Assembly: GCA_019750465.1 (NCBI GenBank)
Contig: JAIEOP010000181.1
Span: 1 to 53,380, forward strand
Reading direction: 5' to 3'
DNA: 53,380 nt
From: Acetobacteraceae bacterium
GTDB lineage: Bacteria > Pseudomonadota > Alphaproteobacteria > Acetobacterales > Acetobacteraceae
Numbering within the stretch: the stretch's first letter is position 1; every line of letters begins with the position of its first letter. Under the pieces are notes generated by a model that was given only the letters and a program-made list of their open reading frames with translations, was not told the DNA's origin and ran no database searches. This document shows positions 8,871 through 16,883 of this stretch, in pieces. A program made the position numbers and the translations under genes.

Positions 8871-9941
8871 ATGCAGGCTGTGCTGAGGATCGACTTGGCG
8901 GCCATCCGCGCCAATTGGCGGGCGCTGGTGGCGCGTCATGCGGGCGGCGCAGTCGCAGGCGTGGTGAAGGCCGACGCCTATGGGCTCGGCGCCGTCGCGG
9001 TGGCGCGCGCGCTGGCGGAAGCCGGATGCCGTCACGTCTTCGTCGCCCATCCGTCGGAAGGCCTCACGGTGCGCGGGGCCGTGGGACCCGGCCCGATGAT
9101 TGCGGTGCTGAACGGCTTCGCCCCCGGCGCGGATGGCGGCGCCCTGCTGACCCCGGTGCTGAACGGGCTGGACGACCTTGCCGCGCACGCGGCGCGGCCA
9201 CCGCGGGCGGGCGCCATCCTGCACCTCGATACCGGCATGGCCAGGCTCGGCCTGGATGTGCGCGAGCAGGCGACGCTGGCCGCGGAGCCTGGGCGGCTTG
9301 CCGGGCTCGATCTCCGCTACGTCATGTCGCACCTGGCCTGCGCCGACGCGCCGGAGCACCCGCTGAACGCCGCCCAGGCGGCGCGCTTCGCCGCGGCTGC
9401 CGCGCGCATCGCGCCCGGCGTGCCGCGCAGCCTGGCCAATTCCTCCGGCATCTTTCTCGGTGCGGCCTTCGCGTCGGACCTCGCGCGGCCGGGCTGCGCG
9501 CTCTACGGCATCAATCCGACGCCGGGGCAGCCGAACCCGATGCGCCAGGCGGTCCGGCTGGAGGCGCCGATCCTGCAGATCCGCGAGATCCCCGCCGGCG
9601 CGACGGTCGGCTACGGCGCGTCCTGGACGGCCCCCCGCCCGTCGCGCATCGCCACCGTTGCCGCCGGCTACGCCGATGGCTACCTGCGCGCCTTCTCCGG
9701 CGGTGGCGGCTTCGCGCTGCTGGACGGCCAGGCCGTGCCGCTGGTAGGGCGGGTTTCCATGGACCTGACCACCTTCGACGTCACCGACGTGCCGGCCGCC
9801 CGCCCCAGGGGCATGGTGACCCTGATGGGCGATGCGCCGGGCCTGACCCCCGACGATCTCGCCGCGCGGGCGGGCACCATCGGCTACGAAGTCCTGACCG
9901 CGCTCGGCGCCCGCTACCGGCGGGAGTACCGGCCCGCGTGA
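8871..9941 (+). CDS. alr: Alanine racemase
   Basis: A 356-residue PLP enzyme that interconverts L- and D-alanine for peptidoglycan. The PLP-binding lysine is Lys33 in VVKADAYGLGA. The C-terminal domain has the catalytic tyrosine region VGYGASW (about residue 247), and AGYADGYLRAFS and GRVSMDLTTFDVTDV are all family motifs. It follows dnaB by 45 bases and ends in a GTGA overlap with mlaE, so it is coupled to the permease gene. No second racemase is visible in the window. Confidence 0.96.
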   Translation: MQAVLRIDLAAIRANWRALVARHAGGAVAGVVKADAYGLGAVAVARALAEAGCRHVFVAHPSEGLTVRGAVGPGPMIAVLNGFAPGADGGALLTPVLNGLDDLAAHAARPPRAGAILHLDTGMARLGLDVREQATLAAEPGRLAGLDLRYVMSHLACADAPEHPLNAAQAARFAAAAARIAPGVPRSLANSSGIFLGAAFASDLARPGCALYGINPTPGQPNPMRQAVRLEAPILQIREIPAGATVGYGASWTAPRPSRIATVAAGYADGYLRAFSGGGGFALLDGQAVPLVGRVSMDLTTFDVTDVPAARPRGMVTLMGDAPGLTPDDLAARAGTIGYEVLTALGARYRREYRPA

Positions 9942-10729
9942 TCGGCACGCTGATCCTCGATCCGCTGGCCGCGCTCGGGCGCGGGACGCTGGCGGCCTGC
10001 CGCGTTGCCGGGGCGGTCGCGCTGTTCGCGCTGGAGGCCGTGGCCAACCTGCTGCGCCCACCCTTCCACTGGCGGCAATTCCTGCGCGCCTTCGTCGAGA
10101 TCGCGTGGTTCTCGCTGCCCGTCGTCGCGCTGACCGCGGTGTTCACGGGCATGGTCCTGGCGCTGCAATCCTATACCGGCTTCGCCCGCTTCAACGCGCA
10201 ATCCGCGGTTGCCAGCGTGGTGGTGCTGAGCCTTGCGCGCGAGCTCGGGCCCGTGCTCGCCGGGTTGATGGTGGCAGGCCGCATCGGCGCCAGCTTCGCC
10301 GCCGAGATCGGCACCATGCGCGTCACCGACCAGGTCGATGCGCTGACGACGCTGTCCACCGACCCGATGCGGTACCTGGTCACGCCGCGCATCCTGGCCG
10401 GCGTGCTGGCCATGCCGCTGCTGGTCCTGGTGGCCGACATCCTCGGCGTCATGGGCGGCTGGCTGATCGGCACCTGGAAGCTCGGCTTCGTCTCCGAGAG
10501 CTACCTGAAGGCGACCTTCGACTTCCTCGAGGCGGAGGACGTGATCTCCGGCCTGGTCAAGGCCTCGGTCTTCGGCTTCGTGGTGACGCTGATGGGCACC
10601 TGGTGCGGCTATACCTCGAAGGGCGGCGCGCAGGGCGTGGGCAGCGCGACGACCGCGGCGGTGGTGTCCTCCTCGATCCTCATCCTGGCGCTGGACTACG
10701 TGCTGACGGAGATGTTCTTCGCGCAATGA
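9938..10729 (+). CDS. mlaE: MlaE-family ABC permease
   Basis: A 263-residue inner-membrane permease of the MlaE/YrbE family, part of phospholipid (retrograde outer-membrane lipid) transport systems. Signatures are GMVLALQSYTGFARF, the core LARELGPVLAGLMVAGRIGASFAAEIGTM and the RVTDQVDAL segment. The GTG start overlaps the alr stop, and the gene ends in an ATGA overlap with the ATPase, so alr-mlaE-mlaF form one translationally coupled unit. The periplasmic MlaD subunit expected after mlaF is absent from this locus. Confidence 0.93.
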   Translation: MIGTLILDPLAALGRGTLAACRVAGAVALFALEAVANLLRPPFHWRQFLRAFVEIAWFSLPVVALTAVFTGMVLALQSYTGFARFNAQSAVASVVVLSLARELGPVLAGLMVAGRIGASFAAEIGTMRVTDQVDALTTLSTDPMRYLVTPRILAGVLAMPLLVLVADILGVMGGWLIGTWKLGFVSESYLKATFDFLEAEDVISGLVKASVFGFVVTLMGTWCGYTSKGGAQGVGSATTAAVVSSSILILALDYVLTEMFFAQ

Positions 10730-11505
10730 GCGGCGCGGGAACCCCCAAGGTCCGCCTCAGCGGCGTGCGCAAGGCCTTCGGCCCGAAGCGGGTGCTGGAC
10801 GGCGTCGATCTCGAGGTCGAGGCCGGGCACTCCATGGTGATCCTGGGCGGCTCGGGCTCCGGCAAGTCGGTGACGGTGAAGTGCATCCTCGGCCTCATCG
10901 AACCCGATGAGGGTGTCATCGAGATCGACGGACAGGACGTGCTGCGCATGCCGCGGCGCGAGCGCGAGGCGCTGGCGGACCGGATCGGCATGCTGTTCCA
11001 GAACGGCGCGCTGTTCGACAGCCTGGCGGTCTGGGAGAACGTCTGCTTCAAGCTGCTGGCGCAGAAGCGCCTGACGCGGCGCGCCGCGCGCGACCATGCC
11101 GCCGAGGTCCTGGCGCAGGTGGGGCTGGCGTCCAGCGTCGGGGAGCTCTCGCCGGCCGAGCTCTCGGGTGGGATGCAGAAGCGCGTGGCGCTGGCCCGTG
11201 CCATCGCGGCGCGGCCCGACATCATCTTCTTCGACGAGCCGACCACGGGCCTCGACCCGATCATGGGGGCGGTGATCGACGGGCTGATCGTGGATTGCGT
11301 GAAGCGGCTCGGTGCGACCGCGGTCTCCATCACGCATGACATGGCGAGCGCGCGGCGCATCGGCGACCATGCCGCGATGATCCACCACGGGCGCATCGTC
11401 TGGAGCGGCGCGGCGTCGGCGCTGGGGCATACCGGCAATGCCATGGTGGATCAGTTCGCTCGCGGCGAGCGCGAGGGGCCGATCCAGATGGAGCTGCGGA
11501 GGTAG
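10726..11505 (+). CDS. mlaF: MlaF-family ABC ATPase
   Basis: A 259-residue ABC ATPase that would energise the MlaE permease. Walker A is GGSGSGKS, the Q-loop is MLFQNGALFDSL (the GALFDSLxVWENV form is typical of MlaF), the signature is LSGGMQKR, Walker B is IIFFDEPTTGLDP and the H-loop is ITHDM. The ATG overlaps the mlaE stop. It ends the operon; an RTX gene follows 192 bases later with no MlaD, MlaC or MlaB in between. Confidence 0.94.
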   Translation: MSGAGTPKVRLSGVRKAFGPKRVLDGVDLEVEAGHSMVILGGSGSGKSVTVKCILGLIEPDEGVIEIDGQDVLRMPRREREALADRIGMLFQNGALFDSLAVWENVCFKLLAQKRLTRRAARDHAAEVLAQVGLASSVGELSPAELSGGMQKRVALARAIAARPDIIFFDEPTTGLDPIMGAVIDGLIVDCVKRLGATAVSITHDMASARRIGDHAAMIHHGRIVWSGAASALGHTGNAMVDQFARGEREGPIQMELRR

Positions 11506-11511
11506 AGGAAC

Positions 11512-11529
11512 CACGCGATCGACCGCGTG
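11512..11529 (+). terminator. Small hairpin after mlaF
   Basis: CACGCG and CGCGTG form a six-base perfect stem with a six-base loop seven bases after the mlaF stop, followed by CGTTTC. It is a weak intrinsic-terminator candidate. The remaining 11530-11697, before the RTX gene, shows no clear promoter by eye. Confidence 0.35.
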
Positions 11530-11697
11530 CGTTTCATCCCTCGGGGCAAGTCACGACATCGAGAGACTGGCCGGACGTCATCCAGTCACGTCATGCCCGA
11601 TCGTCCACGACTCCATAGCGTGCGTCGCGGCGGCGGATCGCGCCGCATCCGGGCAGCGGTCAAACGCGCTGGCTGCCGCACATGAGGGGAGGCCGGG

Positions 11698-13872
11698 ATG
11701 GCCAATTTCTCGGGTACGAACGGCAACGACACGATCACGCCGACCACCGTCTCGGCGGGCGTCTTCGTTTTTCCGTTCGGTGCCGTGCCGTCCGGCGTGG
11801 CGGACCTGCTGAATGGCAATGGCGGCAATGACGTGCTCGACGGCGGCGGCGGTGCCGATACGGTCAATGGCGGCGACGGCAACGACACCATCGACGTGCG
11901 CCTCGGCGGCGATCACGACGGCGGCGACGACAACGACACCTTCCTGGTCTTCTCCGCCGGGCCCGCCACCACGATCGCTGGCGGTCTCGGCACCGACACC
12001 TTCGACGCGCAGGGTTTGCAGAACATCACCGGCGCGACGCTCTCCGGCATCGAGAACCTCGCGCTCGACAGCAGCACCCTGACGCTGACAGCGGGCCAGC
12101 TCGCCGTATTCACCGACATCATCGCTGACAACGGCTCGGCGACCAGCAACATCGTGCTGTCGGCCGGCGGCGGCGCGACGACGGACGTCTCCGGCCTGCA
12201 GACGCTGAACGTCACGGGATCCGCGGACAACGACGCCCTGTTCTTCACCGCGACCGGGGTGAACCCCACCGACATCCTGATCAATGCCGGGAACGGGAAC
12301 GACTCGCTCAATGGCGGCGGCGGCAATGATTCACTGAACGGCCAGGCGGGCAACGACACGCTCGACGGCAACCTCGGCGCCGATTCGCTGAACGGCGGCA
12401 CGGGCGACGACGTGATCACCGTCACCAACGACGACAGCGCCTTCGGGGGCGACAACAACGACCTCTTCCTGGTGACGGAGAACCTTACGCTCTCCGGCAT
12501 CATCGATGGCGGTGCCGGCACGGACACGCTGAACACCGGCGGCGCCGTCACCCTCGGCGCGGCGGTGACCATCACCGGTGTCGAGACCCTGGCGCTCGAT
12601 TCCAGCCTGCTGACCATGACGACGGCGCAACTCGACGGCTTCACCACCATTGTCGCCGACCTGCTCTCGACCACCGGCAACCTGGCGCTCTCCGCGAGCG
12701 GCAGCGCCACCACCGCCGTGACCGGGCTGACGACGCTGAATGTCACCGGCTCCGGCGGCAACGACACGCTGTTCTTCACCGCGGCGGGTGGCTCGCCGAC
12801 CAGCATCGTGGTGAATGCCGGCAACGGGAACGACAGCATCGACACCGGCAACGGCGACGACGTGCTGAACGGCGGCATCGGCAACGACACGCTGGACGGC
12901 AACACCGGGCTCGATGCACTGAGCGGCGGCGACGGCAACGACACGCTGATCGTGCGCAACGGCGACAATGCCTCGGGCGGCAACAATGACGACCTGTTCC
13001 AGGTCAACGGCAACCAGAACCTGCTCGCCACGCTGGATGGCGGCCTCGGCCTCGACACCTTCGAGGCCCAGGGCACCATCACCGTCAGCAGCCTCGTCAC
13101 CATCGCCAACATCGAGAACCTGGCGCTCGACGGCGCGGCGCTGACGCTGACGGCGGCGCAGCTGGAGAGCTTCACCCGCATCGTGCCCGACGCCGCGGCG
13201 GCGACCGGCGTGCTCACCCTCTCGGTCGGCGGTACGGCGACCACGGAAGTCACCGGTCTCGCGTCCCTGACCGTGAACGGCGCCGGCGGCAACGACGTGC
13301 TGGTCTTCACCCAGCCCGGCGTCGCGCCGACCGCCATCACGGTGAACGCCGACAACGGCGACGACACCATCACCACCGGCAACGGCGCCGATGCGCTGAA
13401 CGGCGGTGCCGGCGTCGACGAGCTCATCGGCGGCGCGGGCAACGACACGCTGAACGGCGGCAGCGCGCTGGACACGCTGAACGGCGGCGACGGCGACGAC
13501 CTGCTGATCGGCGAGGCCGGCGCCGACCGCCTCAAGGGCGGGGACGGCGATGACCTGTTCCGCTTCAACCTGCCGGGCGATGGCCAGGACCGCATCAGCG
13601 ACTTCGCCGCCGGGGGCGACCTGCTGCAGATCGATGCAAGCGGCTTCCTCGGCGGCCTGGCCGGCGGCGTGCCGCTGGCGGCCGGGCAGCTCGTGGTGCA
13701 GGCCTCGAATGCCGCCACCGCGCCGGCGGGCACCGGGCAGTTCATCTTCAACACTGCGAAGTCGCTGCTGCTCTGGGACGTGGACGGCACCGGCGCGGCG
13801 GCGGCGGTGAAGATCGCCAAGCTCAGCGGGGTCGCCACGCTGGCCACCTCCGACTTCGACATCATCGCCTGA
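11698..13872 (+). CDS. RTX calcium-binding repeat protein with three 177-aa modules
   Basis: A 724-residue acidic protein without a signal peptide, built from GGxGxDxLx RTX nonapeptides that bind calcium after secretion. Residues 40-75 and 560-615 are RTX blocks. Between them three related modules carry the landmarks (I/V)E(N/T)LALD at 118, 295 and 472, and ND(A/T/V)L(F/V)F at 178, 355 and 532, an exact 177-residue period. Each module is a non-RTX beta-rich stretch ending in RTX repeats. The C-terminus DRISDFAAGGDLLQIDASGF resembles the serralysin-type C-terminal domain used for type I secretion. No enzymatic domain is recognised, so it is probably a surface or biofilm protein. No type I secretion genes are in the window. 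Confidence 0.85.
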   Translation: MANFSGTNGNDTITPTTVSAGVFVFPFGAVPSGVADLLNGNGGNDVLDGGGGADTVNGGDGNDTIDVRLGGDHDGGDDNDTFLVFSAGPATTIAGGLGTDTFDAQGLQNITGATLSGIENLALDSSTLTLTAGQLAVFTDIIADNGSATSNIVLSAGGGATTDVSGLQTLNVTGSADNDALFFTATGVNPTDILINAGNGNDSLNGGGGNDSLNGQAGNDTLDGNLGADSLNGGTGDDVITVTNDDSAFGGDNNDLFLVTENLTLSGIIDGGAGTDTLNTGGAVTLGAAVTITGVETLALDSSLLTMTTAQLDGFTTIVADLLSTTGNLALSASGSATTAVTGLTTLNVTGSGGNDTLFFTAAGGSPTSIVVNAGNGNDSIDTGNGDDVLNGGIGNDTLDGNTGLDALSGGDGNDTLIVRNGDNASGGNNDDLFQVNGNQNLLATLDGGLGLDTFEAQGTITVSSLVTIANIENLALDGAALTLTAAQLESFTRIVPDAAAATGVLTLSVGGTATTEVTGLASLTVNGAGGNDVLVFTQPGVAPTAITVNADNGDDTITTGNGADALNGGAGVDELIGGAGNDTLNGGSALDTLNGGDGDDLLIGEAGADRLKGGDGDDLFRFNLPGDGQDRISDFAAGGDLLQIDASGFLGGLAGGVPLAAGQLVVQASNAATAPAGTGQFIFNTAKSLLLWDVDGTGAAAAVKIAKLSGVATLATSDFDIIA
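12049..13431 (+). repeat. Three in-frame 531-bp repeat modules of the RTX gene
   Basis: The modules begin at codons 118, 295 and 472 (bases 12049, 12580 and 13111). The spacing of 177 codons also holds for internal landmarks at 178/355/532 and 219/396/573, so no gap is needed over at least 105 residues of each copy. Left of residue 118 the first copy differs by two residues from the others. Protein identity looks moderate, so the duplication is not recent although its length is conserved. Confidence 0.85.
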
Positions 13873-13881
13873 CCGCCCGGC

Positions 13882-13908
13882 GGGCGCCTGCCATCCTGGC
13901 GGGCGCCC
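13882..13908 (+). terminator. Terminator-like hairpin after the RTX gene
   Basis: GGGCGCCTGCCA and TGGCGGGCGCCC form a 12-base-pair stem with one G-U pair and a TCC loop, ten bases after the RTX stop codon. There is no immediate T-run. It separates the RTX gene from the solute-binding protein gene. Confidence 0.6.
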
Positions 13909-14008
13909 ACCAGCGCATCTGCCGACGCGCGCTTTTCCTCGCATCCTTCCCGCGAACCGGCGAAGCTTCCCCTGCGCCCCGAGTGGCGCTTCACAGGAGG
14001 AACCGCCG

Positions 14009-15349
14009 ATGCAGAATCTCATCACCCGCCGCGGCACGCTTGCCCTCGGCGCCGCGGCGGCCGCCGCGCCCTGGGCCGGCTCTGCCTTTGGCCAAGCCGC
14101 CGGTGCCATCCCGCGCGCCGACGTGACGGCACCGCCCCTGCCGCTCGAGGCGGGCGCGACGCTCCGGATCATTCGCCCCGCCCGCTTCGTCGAGCCGGAC
14201 GAGGTGATCTTCCGCCAGAACGCGCAGCGCTTCACCGAGCGCACCGGCGTTCCCGTCCGCGTCGACTTCGTCGGCTGGGAGGATATCCGCCCGCAGACCG
14301 CCGTCGTCGCGAACACCGGCACCGGGCCGGACATCGTCATCGGCTGGTCGGACGACCCGCACATCTACGCCGACAAGGTCATCGAGGTCTCCGACATCGC
14401 CGAATACCTGGGCGCGCGCTACGGCGGCTGGACCTTCCTCGGCGAGAAATACGGCAGGAAGCACAACAGCCGCACCTGGCTCGGCATCCCCTTCGGCGGC
14501 GGGATCGGGCCGGTGACCTATCGGATCTCCGCGGTGCGGGACGCCGGCTTCACCACGATCCCGGAGGACCATGGCGGCTTCCTGCGGCTCTGCCAGGCGC
14601 TGAAGCGCAACAACAAGCCGGTCGGCTTCGCGCTGGGCAACGCGGTGGGCGACGGCAATGCCTTCGCGCAGTGGCTGCTGTGGTCGCACGGCGCGAAGCT
14701 GGTCGATGACGACGGCAAGGTGATGATCAACAGCCGCGAGACGATCGATGCGCTGGCCTACCTGAAGGAACTGTACCAGACCTTCACGCCTGGTACGCTT
14801 GCCTGGCTCGATCCGTCGAACAACCGGGCCTTTTCGTCGCAGGAGATCTTCCTGACCTCGAACGGCGTCTCGCTGTACTTCACCCTGAAGAGCGACGCTG
14901 CGACGCGCGCCATCGCCGAGGACACCGACCACGCGCCGATGCCGAAGGGCCGCGCGACCGCCTCGCCGCACACCTCCACCGTGCTCAACGCCATGCTGTT
15001 CCGCCACACCCGCTTCCCGAACGCGGCGAAGGCCTTCCTCACCTTCATGATGGAGGCGGAGCAGTACGACCCGTGGCTGACCGGCTGCATCGGCTACTGG
15101 GGCCAGTCGCTGAACGCCTACCGGCAGAGCGCGGTGTGGGACAGCGACCCGAAGATCAAGGTTTTCGCAGATGCCATGAATACGCGGTTCTGGAGCGGCT
15201 ATAGCGGCCCCATCAGCCAGGCCTCAGGCGCCGTCGCGGCGGACTACGTGCTGGTGCAGATGTGCGCCGCGGTCGCCGCCGGTCAGCAGACGCCGCAGGA
15301 CGCGGCGCGCGAGGCCGAGCGGCGCGCCCGCCGCGCCTACCGGAACTGA
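14009..15349 (+). CDS. ABC transporter extracellular solute-binding protein, copy 1
   Basis: A 446-residue periplasmic solute-binding protein of the family 1 (sugar-type) group. Its N-terminus ITRRGTLALGAAAAAAPWAGSA carries twin arginines and a hydrophobic core ending in a small-residue cleavage site, so Tat or Sec export is likely. Domain landmarks are VDFVGWEDIRPQTA, GTGPDIVIGWSDDPH and WLGIPFGGGIGP. AGGAGGA precedes the ATG. A paralog of almost the same length and high similarity follows, but no permease or ATPase gene is adjacent, so the partner transporter must be encoded elsewhere. The ligand is unknown; WLTGCIGYWGQ near the C-terminus is shared by both copies. Confidence 0.85.
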   Translation: MQNLITRRGTLALGAAAAAAPWAGSAFGQAAGAIPRADVTAPPLPLEAGATLRIIRPARFVEPDEVIFRQNAQRFTERTGVPVRVDFVGWEDIRPQTAVVANTGTGPDIVIGWSDDPHIYADKVIEVSDIAEYLGARYGGWTFLGEKYGRKHNSRTWLGIPFGGGIGPVTYRISAVRDAGFTTIPEDHGGFLRLCQALKRNNKPVGFALGNAVGDGNAFAQWLLWSHGAKLVDDDGKVMINSRETIDALAYLKELYQTFTPGTLAWLDPSNNRAFSSQEIFLTSNGVSLYFTLKSDAATRAIAEDTDHAPMPKGRATASPHTSTVLNAMLFRHTRFPNAAKAFLTFMMEAEQYDPWLTGCIGYWGQSLNAYRQSAVWDSDPKIKVFADAMNTRFWSGYSGPISQASGAVAADYVLVQMCAAVAAGQQTPQDAAREAERRARRAYRN

Positions 15350-15358
15350 CAGCCATCG

Positions 15359-15396
15359 GGGCGCTGCCGCCGGTTTTGGTGGCGGCGGCAGCGCCC
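15359..15396 (+). promoter_or_regulatory. Perfect 14-bp hairpin between the two solute-binding protein genes
   Basis: Bases 15359-15372 and 15383-15396 are perfectly complementary and enclose a ten-base T/G-rich loop (GTTTTGGTGG). The hairpin begins ten bases after the first stop codon and is not followed by a T-run. It may be a terminator or a transcript-stabilising element that sets the relative expression of the two paralogs. Confidence 0.65.
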
Positions 15397-15463
15397 GTTG
15401 GCGCACACTCCCGCGGCCCGCGCAGGGCGTTGCCTTGCCGGGCAGAACCGGGAGGAACAGAAC

Positions 15464-16795
15464 ATGTACGATTTCACGCGCCGCGCGACGCTCGGCCTCG
15501 GCGCCGCCGCGGCCCTCGCGGCCCGCGCCGCGGCGCAGCCCCATGGGGTTGCCATTCCCCGCGCCGACATCCCGCAGCCCAACCTGCCGATCGAGCCCGG
15601 CGCGACGCTCCGCGTCATCCGCCCCGCGCGCTTCATCGAGCCCGACGAGGTGATCTTCCGGCAGAACGCCGCGCGGTTCACCGAGCGCTACGGCGTCCCG
15701 GTCCGCGTGGACATGGTGGGCTGGGAGGACATCCGCGCGCAGACCGCCGTCACCGCGAACACCGGCACCGGCCCCGAGATCGTCATCGGCTGGGCCGACG
15801 ACCCGCAGGTCTATGCCGACAAGCTGCACGACCTGACCGATGTCGCCGACTACCTCGGCCGGCGCTACGGTGGCTGGAACTTTCTGCCGCTGAAATACGG
15901 CATCCGGTACGGCACGGACCGCTGGATCGGCATCCCCTTCGGCGGCGGCACGGGCCCGATCTGCTACCGCGCCTCCACCGTGCGCGAGGCCGGGTTCAAC
16001 GGCATCCCGGACGACCTCCAGCAGTTCCTCAACCTCTGCAAGGCGATGCACCGGATGGGCAAGCCGGCGGGCTTCGCGCTCGGCAACGCGGTCGGCGACG
16101 GCAACGGCTTCGCCAATTGGATGCTGTGGTCGCACAACGCATCGATCACCGACGAGGAGGGGAAGGTCAGCATCAACAGCCGCGAGACGATCGAAGCGCT
16201 TGAATACGTGCGCGAACTCTACCCGTACATGGTCCCGGGCACCCTCTCCTGGCTCGATGTGGCGAACAACCGCGCCTATGCCGCGCAGGAGATCCACATG
16301 ACGGCGAATGGCGTGTCGCTCTATTTCGCGCTGAAGAACGACCCGCGCACCCGGCCCATCGCCGACGACACGGAACACACGCCGCTGCCGAAGGGGCGCT
16401 CGTCCGACGTGCCGCAGGCTTCCGCCGGCCTCAACGCCATGGTGTTCCGCCATGTCCGCAACGTCAACGCGGCCAAGCAGTTCATCATCTTCATGATGGA
16501 GGCGGAGCAGTACGATCCCTGGCTGACGGGCTGCATCGGCTACTGGTCGCAGCCGCTGGCGGCCTACCGGGAGAGCGCGGTGTGGTCTTCCGATCCCAAG
16601 ATCGCCTTGTTCAGGGACGCCATGAACCTGAAGCGATGGATCGGCTACAAGGGCCCGGTCAGCCATGCCGCGGGCGCGGTGAATGCGGACTACGTGCTGG
16701 TGCAGATGTTCGCCGCCGTCGCCGCCGGCCAGTCGAGCCCGCGGGACGCCGCGCGGGATGCCGAGCGCCGGGCGCGGCGGCATTACCGGTCGTGA
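15464..16795 (+). CDS. ABC transporter extracellular solute-binding protein, copy 2
   Basis: A 443-residue paralog of the preceding gene, colinear over its whole length. It shares LRVIRPARFIEPDEVIFRQN, GIPFGGGTGPICYRAS, GFALGNAVGDGNGFANWMLW and the C-terminal DAARDAERRARRHYR. The signal region TRRATLGLGAAAALAARAAAQP again has twin arginines. The ATG at 15464 follows GGAGGA by seven bases; the frame upstream is not conserved. Tandem duplication followed by divergence suggests two related ligands for one transporter, or dose adjustment. No membrane components lie nearby. Confidence 0.85.
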   Translation: MYDFTRRATLGLGAAAALAARAAAQPHGVAIPRADIPQPNLPIEPGATLRVIRPARFIEPDEVIFRQNAARFTERYGVPVRVDMVGWEDIRAQTAVTANTGTGPEIVIGWADDPQVYADKLHDLTDVADYLGRRYGGWNFLPLKYGIRYGTDRWIGIPFGGGTGPICYRASTVREAGFNGIPDDLQQFLNLCKAMHRMGKPAGFALGNAVGDGNGFANWMLWSHNASITDEEGKVSINSRETIEALEYVRELYPYMVPGTLSWLDVANNRAYAAQEIHMTANGVSLYFALKNDPRTRPIADDTEHTPLPKGRSSDVPQASAGLNAMVFRHVRNVNAAKQFIIFMMEAEQYDPWLTGCIGYWSQPLAAYRESAVWSSDPKIALFRDAMNLKRWIGYKGPVSHAAGAVNADYVLVQMFAAVAAGQSSPRDAARDAERRARRHYRS

Positions 16796-16839
16796 GGACG
16801 ACCCCGGCTTGACCACCGGCGCCGGTCGGGCGCACCAAT

Positions 16840-16876
16840 TCCTCCTGCCGCCCCGGCGCGCGCGGCGGCAGGAGGA
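16840..16876 (+). promoter_or_regulatory. Hairpin that contains the ribosome binding site of the dioxygenase
   Basis: Bases 16840-16852 and 16864-16876 form a perfect 13-base-pair stem with an 11-base GC-rich loop. The right arm ends in GGAGGA, the only good Shine-Dalgarno sequence for the ATG at 16884. In the folded RNA that site would be fully paired, so translation would need the stem opened by the ribosome, a ligand, a protein or a competing structure. It could also act as the terminator of the preceding gene. Confidence 0.65.
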
Positions 16877-16883
16877 GACGCCC

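Noticed and set aside
7230-10061. A 943-codon open frame antisense to dnaB and alr
   Set aside because: Both sense genes are certain; the antisense product is Arg/His/Gln-rich with no domain. Shadow frame.
12049-13431. Repeat modules considered as a recent assembly-type duplication
   Set aside because: The three copies differ at many residues while keeping length, so they are old, real modules.
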